NCBI GenBank assembly: GCA_039808665.1
Contig: JBDHTO010000037.1
Coordinates: forward strand, 1-10,736
Length of the DNA: 10,736 nucleotides
DNA from: JBDHTO01 sp039808665
Lineage (GTDB): Bacteria > Pseudomonadota > Alphaproteobacteria > Paracaedibacterales > JAKBAR01
Direction: 5' to 3'
Positions within the stretch are counted from its first letter, which is position 1; the number at the start of each line of letters is the position of its first letter. The notes below the pieces were generated by a model. The model did no database searches. It was not told where the DNA came from and was given only the letters and a program-made list of their open reading frames with translations. A program made the translations under genes and the position numbers. Positions 6,040-10,736 of the stretch are shown in pieces.

Positions 6040-7189
6040 CCTTAAGCTCCTTAATACGAAGTGCAAGAGTTGTAATATCATCGGACTGTGGAGCACCCTG
6101 TGTAAATTGCCGCACATCTTTGACGAGATCGTCGATGTATGTTTTTGAGCTTGCCTTGGAAAAGTTTGGCAAAGATTCCTTAAGACGTTCAACCGTGTAT
6201 TCTTCAAATTTTTTGTTCATGGCTTCGTTTACACCGTCTGTAAAAAGCAAAAGGTCATCCCCTTGATGAAGTTTGATATGACCATCTTCGTAGGTTGCTT
6301 CGTCAAAAATCCCAAGGGCGGGTCCATTTTTTCCGATGATTTCAGAAACCTCGTTGCCGTGTCGAAGAACGGGGTAACAATGGCCTGCGTTGGCAAATGT
6401 AAAATCACCTGTGCGAATATCAAGAACACCGTAAAAAAGTGTGACAAAGAGCCCTGCATCGTTACCGGAAATAAGGCTTTGGTTAACTTTGCTCACACAC
6501 TCAGAGGGTGTTTTACAAAAGGGAGCATAAGCACGCATGAATGTGCTGGAAACAGCCATGAAAAGACCGGCTGTTAATCCTTTTCCAGAGACGTCCGCCA
6601 TAATAACCGCAAGATGATTTTCATCAAGCCAGAAGTGATCATAGAAGTCCCCCCCAATATCAACAGCAGGAATCATGCCACCGCTCAGGTCAATAAAGGG
6701 GTTATCCTTAAAGGTTTTTGGCAAAATGGATTGCTGCAACTTGGCGGCGATGGAGATCTCTTTTTCTACGGAAACAAGTTTTTCCTTGGCATGCATAGCA
6801 CTTTTAAGGACAGCAAGATGTTCCATGGCACGATTAATTGTGGAGTCAAGGTCACTAAAATCAACGGGTTTTGTGACAAAGTCAAAGGCCCCTCTATTCA
6901 TGGCTGTTCGAATGTTTTCCATGTCTCCATAAGCAGAAACAACAACAGATTTAACATTGGGGTACTTTATCTGAACATTCTCAAGGAGTGTGAGTCCATC
7001 CATTTGAGGCATGTTAATATCTGAAATAATAAGCTCGATATCGGAATGTTGAGCGAGAATGTCGAGGGCCTCTATGCCGTTATGAGCAAAAAATAGCTCA
7101 TACATGCCCTCACGAATTTGCCGGCGAAAGCGCTGCATAATCAGGGGCTCTAGATCAACCTCATCATCTACAAAGAGTATTTTTATCAT
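6032..7189 (-). CDS. Response regulator fused to SpoIIE/RsbU-type PP2C phosphatase
   Basis: 385 aa. Receiver domain 1-120: acidic pair D8-D9, phospho-acceptor D57 in SDINMP, S85 in VVSAYGD, K107 in TKPVD, all conserved. A helical linker (about 130-157) ends in the phosphatase entry motif LQQSILPK. The PP2C domain covers 165-380: GGDFYD (179-184), ADVSGKGL (198-205), NAGH (267-270), FTDGVNEA (316-323) and SDDITTLAL (369-377), which supply the metal-binding Asp residues (D181, D199, D318, D371). Such fusions dephosphorylate STAS proteins when the receiver is phosphorylated. The adjacent histidine kinase is the obvious phosphodonor (inference) and the STAS protein the obvious substrate. The ATG overlaps the kinase stop codon by 4 nt (ATGA). 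No truncation or missing residue was noted. Confidence 0.94.
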   Translation of the reverse strand: MIKILFVDDEVDLEPLIMQRFRRQIREGMYELFFAHNGIEALDILAQHSDIELIISDINMPQMDGLTLLENVQIKYPNVKSVVVSAYGDMENIRTAMNRGAFDFVTKPVDFSDLDSTINRAMEHLAVLKSAMHAKEKLVSVEKEISIAAKLQQSILPKTFKDNPFIDLSGGMIPAVDIGGDFYDHFWLDENHLAVIMADVSGKGLTAGLFMAVSSTFMRAYAPFCKTPSECVSKVNQSLISGNDAGLFVTLFYGVLDIRTGDFTFANAGHCYPVLRHGNEVSEIIGKNGPALGIFDEATYEDGHIKLHQGDDLLLFTDGVNEAMNKKFEEYTVERLKESLPNFSKASSKTYIDDLVKDVRQFTQGAPQSDDITTLALRIKELKGE

Positions 7190-7965
7190 CCCGGAATCTC
7201 AAAAGTAATGGTTGTTCCAACACCGAGTTTGCTTTCTATTGTGATTTTTCCGTGGTGTTTTTCTTCTATAATTTGCCGGGTAAGAAATAAACCCAAACCT
7301 GTGCCAGAAGATGCCTCTTTTGTTGAAAAGAACGGCTTAAAAAGATGATCCTTGACCTCAGGTGTCATACCCATACCGTTGTCTTTTATAGAGATTTTCC
7401 ACCTATTATCTTTATTTTCGATAGAAATAGTTAATATTGGGCTAAATTCTGAGTCTTTTTTCCATTTTTCATAGAGGGTAAAGAGTGCATTATCCGTCAC
7501 ATTGAGAATAGCACGGCCCAAATCATGGGGAAAAACCTTGCCCATAGGGTCTTTTGAGTAATTTCTTGCGAAAGTCACATTAAATCCCGCATCAACACTT
7601 CTCCATGTGTGATAGGCGAGCATGATATAGGTATCCGTGAGTTTGGAAAGACTTGTAAGTTCTAGTTTATCTTCCTTCTTTCCTCCTTGGTGCAAAAGAC
7701 CTTGAGAGATGATTTGGATACGCTCGATTTGTGTTTGCATAGCTTTTGTGTTGTTTAAAAGATTTTCGATCAAATCCTTTGATTCGCCTGCGCTTCCCTT
7801 TGAAATACTTCCCCGAAGATCGTGGAGTAAGTCGATTTCTAGGCTCAGATAGTTTTTAATAATATTTGTGGGGTTTTTGAGTTCGTGTGCGACGCCCGCA
7901 ACCATATACCCCATTTGTATCATAGGCTCAAGATCAAGAAGTCGTTTATCAATATCGTTTTTCAT
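7186..7965 (-). CDS. Soluble sensor-less histidine kinase
   Basis: 259 aa. H-box VAGVAHELKNPTNIIKN with phospho-acceptor H27 begins almost at the N-terminus, so there is no periplasmic, PAS or membrane sensor domain in the protein itself. The HATPase part shows N-box AILNVTDNA (152-160, N155 and N159), DNGMGM (195-200), FFSTK (212-216), GTGLGL (221-226), and the closing GTTITFEIP. This H-box/GTGLGL type commonly phosphorylates a nearby receiver; here the next gene overlaps by 4 nt. The signal must come through a partner protein or the short N-terminus (LEPMIQMGYM). AGGG lies shortly before the ATG at 7965. The gap to the sigma factor gene is 29 nt. Confidence 0.93.
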   Translation of the reverse strand: MKNDIDKRLLDLEPMIQMGYMVAGVAHELKNPTNIIKNYLSLEIDLLHDLRGSISKGSAGESKDLIENLLNNTKAMQTQIERIQIISQGLLHQGGKKEDKLELTSLSKLTDTYIMLAYHTWRSVDAGFNVTFARNYSKDPMGKVFPHDLGRAILNVTDNALFTLYEKWKKDSEFSPILTISIENKDNRWKISIKDNGMGMTPEVKDHLFKPFFSTKEASSGTGLGLFLTRQIIEEKHHGKITIESKLGVGTTITFEIPG

Positions 7966-7994
7966 AACATCCCTGCTACGAAGATTCCTGGTTT

Positions 7995-8867
7995 TTAAAG
8001 TATCTCCCGAACTTCGTTAATATGGTGTAAAAGAACATGACGCATTTTACGCATGGCTCGAGTTTCAATTTGGCGAACGCGCTCTGTGCTTAATTTCATA
8101 TCCTTTGCAATTTCACTAAGAGTTTTATTTTGTTCATGGAGTCTTCTTTGGGTAATCACGTAACGCTCATTGGAATTGAGCTCATCAAGCGCTTTGGAAA
8201 GCCAGTGTTTACGCCATTTTTCATCATGAACTTTTGTTGTTGCGTCTTCTGGATCGGGACGCTCATCCGGTATAAAATCCTGCCACTCCTGCTCAACCTT
8301 TTCGCTGATGGGAACACTGAGGGAAAGGTCTTGCTGAAAAAGGCGCTTTTCCATTTCTTCAACATCCCTCACCGCGACGTTAAGGAGTGTTGCGATCTCA
8401 GCACGGTGTGTATCACTTAAATAGTCAGAAGAAACGCCAAGGATTTGATTTTTAAGGCGTTTAAGACGAAAAAAGAGGATTTTCTGACTCGACGTGGAGC
8501 CAGTCCTCACAATGGACCAATTGCGCAGAACATAATCTTGGATTGTTGCGCGTATCCACAGCTTCGCATAGGTTGAAAACCGAACGTTACGGTTGGGATC
8601 AAAACGATCTGCAGCGCATAAAAGACCGATATTACCCTCTTGGATAATGTCTGAAAGTGGAAGACCATAAAAGCGAAAGCGTATGGAGATACTAATGACA
8701 AGACGTGAAAAGGATCGAATAAGCTGATGAAATGCTGCTTCGTCTCGATTATCTCGCCACGCAAGGGCAAGTGCTTTTTCCTCAGATGGCTCCAAGAGCG
8801 GCTCTCGCATCAACTGACGAACAAATTCCATATCCGCCAAGCGACTTTTGTGGTCGTCTTGAATCAT
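7995..8867 (-). CDS. rpoH: RpoH-like (sigma-32 family) RNA polymerase sigma factor
   Basis: 290 aa, normal length for the family. Region 2 spans about 47-117, with LSDIIQEGNIGLL (71-83, core binding) and the -10 recognition part WIRATIQDYVLRNW (104-117). The RpoH box follows as QKILFFRLKR (128-137), a variant of the QRKLFFNLR signature that separates RpoH from RpoD and RpoS. Region 4, about 225-282, has the helix-turn-helix TLSEIAKDMKLSTERVRQIE (249-268). RpoH directs heat-shock and envelope-stress transcription. The protein could be the main RpoH or a second copy; the window cannot tell. It is the first gene of the operon with a histidine kinase, PP2C, RsbW and STAS proteins, an unusual setting that suggests control by partner switching. 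The start at ATG 8867 has only a weak ribosome binding site (TTTGGG adjacent; AGGG 14 nt away). Confidence 0.9.
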   Translation of the reverse strand: MIQDDHKSRLADMEFVRQLMREPLLEPSEEKALALAWRDNRDEAAFHQLIRSFSRLVISISIRFRFYGLPLSDIIQEGNIGLLCAADRFDPNRNVRFSTYAKLWIRATIQDYVLRNWSIVRTGSTSSQKILFFRLKRLKNQILGVSSDYLSDTHRAEIATLLNVAVRDVEEMEKRLFQQDLSLSVPISEKVEQEWQDFIPDERPDPEDATTKVHDEKWRKHWLSKALDELNSNERYVITQRRLHEQNKTLSEIAKDMKLSTERVRQIETRAMRKMRHVLLHHINEVREIL

Positions 8868-9028
8868 CCCAAACGCTTTATCCCTAGTTCATGTGATCAT
8901 TTAATCACAATGATATTAAGATATGATTAATATAGGATAAAAATATAGATGGTTGATCAATATAAAATTGATAATAGACAAATAGAATAAAAATAAGAGT
9001 GCGTGTTCCCAAGGCGGAAGTGTTAGTC
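8868..9028. promoter_or_regulatory. AT-rich intergenic region, likely promoter region of the sigma-factor operon
   Basis: 160 nt, very AT-rich, between the lptE stop and the sigma factor start. On the minus strand TTGATC followed 15 nt later by TATCCT is a possible promoter, but several AT-rich hexamers compete and none is decisive. No good terminator for leuS-lptE is visible: only a weak TTCC/GGAA stem near 9008-9021 before a T-rich stretch. Read-through from leuS-lptE into the operon therefore cannot be excluded. Confidence 0.45.
8892..8909. repeat. Perfect 6-bp inverted repeat, possible operator
   Basis: TGTGAT and ATCACA are separated by CATTTA, giving an 18-bp dyad 25 nt upstream of the sigma factor ATG. 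It resembles CRP/FNR half-sites, but the spacing between TGTGA and TCACA is 8 rather than 6. It could be an operator or a 5' UTR hairpin. Confidence 0.45.
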
Positions 9029-9517
9029 CTATGGAGCCGTCACCAGAATCTCTCGAATAATTTCCTCACCAAGGGATTGAATCACCTTTTCATCAGATCC
9101 TAAACGACTGTTGAGTGTTGAAAATTCGTCATTCGCATCAAGATGGAAGGATGTGACAGAATCGACTTTTCCTTGCCTGAGAATCTTTCCTTTTTCAGAA
9201 AGAGTGTAATCAGCAATCATAACGTTTTGTGAGCGTGTTGCCGTTGCGTCTACGCCAAAGCTTACGTCCATAACGCTTTGAGAAAGAGTAATATCAAGGG
9301 TGCGTGGCTCCTTGAATTTCATAATACTCAAACGCTTTTGAAGGTATTGATAAAAGGCGTGATTGGGATAGCCCTGAATCCCTCTGATATTAACTTTAAC
9401 TGTAAAACCTTCCCCTGATTGGGTGAGCGATTTACTTCCATAAGGTTCTGGTGCCAAAAGTGGCTGGAATCCACAACCTGATAAACATACAGTCAAAAGT
9501 AAAAGTTTTTTAAACAA
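9029..9517 (-). CDS. lptE: LPS-assembly lipoprotein LptE
   Basis: A 162-aa outer-membrane lipoprotein, the partner and plug of LptD in LPS insertion. Seen: a short basic and hydrophobic signal (MFKKLLLLTV), lipobox LSGC with lipidated Cys15, and the following CGFQPLL that is typical of alphaproteobacterial LptE. The rest is a small mixed-fold domain ending in EEIIREILV. Directly downstream of leuS with an 8-nt overlap, the standard alphaproteobacterial order. The start must be TTG 9517: an in-frame TGA lies just upstream and no other start precedes the signal sequence; translation is probably coupled to leuS. Its presence implies that the cell makes an LPS-type outer membrane. Confidence 0.88.
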   Translation of the reverse strand: MFKKLLLLTVCLSGCGFQPLLAPEPYGSKSLTQSGEGFTVKVNIRGIQGYPNHAFYQYLQKRLSIMKFKEPRTLDITLSQSVMDVSFGVDATATRSQNVMIADYTLSEKGKILRQGKVDSVTSFHLDANDEFSTLNSRLGSDEKVIQSLGEEIIREILVTAP

Positions 9518-10736
9518 CGATGCTCACAATCTTTTTTGGGACAACGATGATCTTTTTAATAGCCTTACCCTCAGTATCACGCAACACACTGGGGAGTGCA
9601 AGGGCCGCTTGTTTAATCGTTTCTTCCTGAGCATCGACAGGTATGACAATGGTTCCGCGGAGCTTGCCATTGACTTGGACGGCCATTTCAATTTCGTTTT
9701 CAGCGGCAAGTTGAGGGTTAAAGATTGGCCAAGCTGCGTCATGGACAAATCCTTCGTATCCCAAACCTTCGTACATTTCAGAGGCAAGATGAGGCGCAAA
9801 AGGCGCAATCATAATGGTGAGAGGTTTAAATGCGTTTAGGATGGCTTCCTTTGAAACATTCTTTTGCATAGCTTCTTCGAGGTCTCGCGTAAGTTCCCGG
9901 TGAAGGGCGATAACCTTGTTAAATCCATGCCTCTCAAGGGTTTCTGTAATATTTTTGATGGCCTTGTGGGTTATTTTTTCAAATTTCACAGAGAGATCTT
10001 GGTCTGGATTTTGAGGAGTATAATTTTTGACGGTGTCCACAAGCCTAAAAAGTTTGCTGAGATATCTCCACGCACCATCAAGGCTATCCTCGTTCCAATC
10101 AAAATCACGGTCATAGGGCGTGTCAGAAAGAACGAAAAGACGTGCCGCATCCGCACCATAAGAATCGAGAATGGTAAGAGGATCGACAAGATTTTTCTTA
10201 GACTTACTCATTTTTTCAGAGCGCCCAAGTTTTACGGGAGATTTATCAGAAATACGGATATAAGATCCATCCTTTTCCCGGACAACTTCGTCGGGATAGA
10301 GCCATTTACCTTCGTTACTTGTATAAGTTTCATGACAAACCATGCCTTGGGTCAAAAGCTCGGCAAACGGTTCATCCGCCTGAACATAACCAAGGTCCCG
10401 GAGCACTTTTGTAAAAAAGCGAGAATACAAAAGATGTAGAACCGCATGTTCAACGCCACCGATATAGCAGTCCACAGGCATGAGGCGATTCGCTGCTTCT
10501 GTTTCCAGAGGTTTTGAGCTATGGGGATTTGTGAATCTCAAAAAATACCAGGAGGACTCAAAAAATGTATCAAAGGTATCCGTTTCTCGAAGAGCCTTTT
10601 TCCCGCAAGATGGACAATGTGTGTGTTTCCATGTGGGATGTCGATCGAGAGGGTTTCCGGGGGTGGAAAAATCCGGATCATCTGGAAGGGTGAGGGGAAG
10701 GTTTTCTTGCCTCTCAGGAACGGTACCACAGTCATC
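9510..10736 (-). CDS. leuS: Leucyl-tRNA synthetase, C-terminal 408 residues (5' end beyond window)
   Basis: The frame is open from the right edge to TAA at 9510-9512, so the N-terminal part (HIGH motif and most of the editing domain) lies outside. Seen in the fragment: a zinc-type CPSCG motif (41-45), the LeuRS stretch DTFFESSWYFLRF (56-68), VDCYIGGVEHAVLHLLYSRF (88-107), and the catalytic loop KMSKS (175-179). The class Ia anticodon-binding domain and the C-terminal domain VNGKLRGTI that contacts the tRNA elbow follow. It charges tRNA-Leu in the cytoplasm and is essential. No frameshift is present: the frame is continuous through TTG 10541, where a shorter open reading could be taken for a start. 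Confidence 0.96.
   Translation of the reverse strand, partial: DDCGTVPERQENLPLTLPDDPDFSTPGNPLDRHPTWKHTHCPSCGKKALRETDTFDTFFESSWYFLRFTNPHSSKPLETEAANRLMPVDCYIGGVEHAVLHLLYSRFFTKVLRDLGYVQADEPFAELLTQGMVCHETYTSNEGKWLYPDEVVREKDGSYIRISDKSPVKLGRSEKMSKSKKNLVDPLTILDSYGADAARLFVLSDTPYDRDFDWNEDSLDGAWRYLSKLFRLVDTVKNYTPQNPDQDLSVKFEKITHKAIKNITETLERHGFNKVIALHRELTRDLEEAMQKNVSKEAILNAFKPLTIMIAPFAPHLASEMYEGLGYEGFVHDAAWPIFNPQLAAENEIEMAVQVNGKLRGTIVIPVDAQEETIKQAALALPSVLRDTEGKAIKKIIVVPKKIVSIVV

Noticed and set aside
6040..6207. A 56-residue N-terminal extension of the RsbW-like kinase
   Set aside because: It lies entirely within the phosphatase coding region in another frame; GTG 6039 has an ideal Shine-Dalgarno and gives the normal family length.
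8892..8909. A CRP binding site
   Set aside because: The half-sites TGTGA and TCACA are 8 nt apart instead of 6; kept only as an unspecified dyad.
9001..9028. An intrinsic terminator after lptE
   Set aside because: Only a 4-5 bp stem with a T-rich but interrupted tail is present; too weak to call.
10538..10735. A separate small ORF next to leuS, and leuS seeming to start at 10541
   Set aside because: The leuS frame is open through 10541 to the right edge and encodes conserved LeuRS motifs (CPSCG, DTFFESSWYFLRF). The small ORF is an out-of-frame shadow, so there is no frameshift.
1..10736. CRISPR arrays, transposons, prophage genes, tRNA or rRNA genes
   Set aside because: No regularly spaced repeats, transposase motifs, phage proteins or RNA gene signatures were seen on reading both strands.

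Overview
The window reads as a chromosomal segment of an alphaproteobacterium with an intracellular or host-associated life style, of the Holosporales/Rickettsiales kind. This is an inference. It rests on the alphaproteobacterial gene pair leuS-lptE, an RpoH-type sigma factor, a DUF3734-type patatin, moderately AT-rich DNA, and a secretable protein with eukaryote-like F-box, nuclear-localisation-like and TPR features. No rRNA, tRNA, CRISPR array, transposase or phage gene was seen.

Layout. Positions 1-880 (minus) hold the N-terminal 293 codons of an aminoglycoside-phosphotransferase-fold kinase that runs off the left edge. Divergent from it is a short-chain dehydrogenase/reductase (about 1032-1856, plus), followed by a hairpin terminator. 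Positions 1946-2038 (minus) carry a 30-codon relic of a patatin C-terminus. Next is a 582-aa protein (2121-3869, plus) with signal peptide, basic NLS-like patch, F-box-like segment and C-terminal TPRs, the best candidate in the window for a host-directed effector.

Positions 8867-4096 (minus) form one tightly packed six-gene operon: RpoH-like sigma factor, soluble histidine kinase, response regulator fused to a SpoIIE/RsbU-type PP2C phosphatase, RsbW-type serine kinase/anti-sigma factor, STAS anti-anti-sigma factor, and a patatin-like phospholipase. It ends at a strong bidirectional terminator (4034-4066). Gene joints overlap by 4 and 8 nt or are separated by short gaps with good Shine-Dalgarno sequences.

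The right end (9029-10736, minus) carries lptE and the C-terminal 408 codons of leuS, overlapping by 8 nt. The 160-nt AT-rich gap 8868-9028 separates them from the operon and probably carries its promoter; it contains a perfect inverted repeat.

How the genes may work together (inference): the kinase phosphorylates the receiver of the PP2C protein, which dephosphorylates the STAS protein. The STAS protein then sequesters the RsbW-like kinase and may free the RpoH-like sigma factor encoded first in the same operon. This would be a Gram-positive-style partner switch wired to a heat-shock-type sigma factor, with a phospholipase as the last gene of the transcript.
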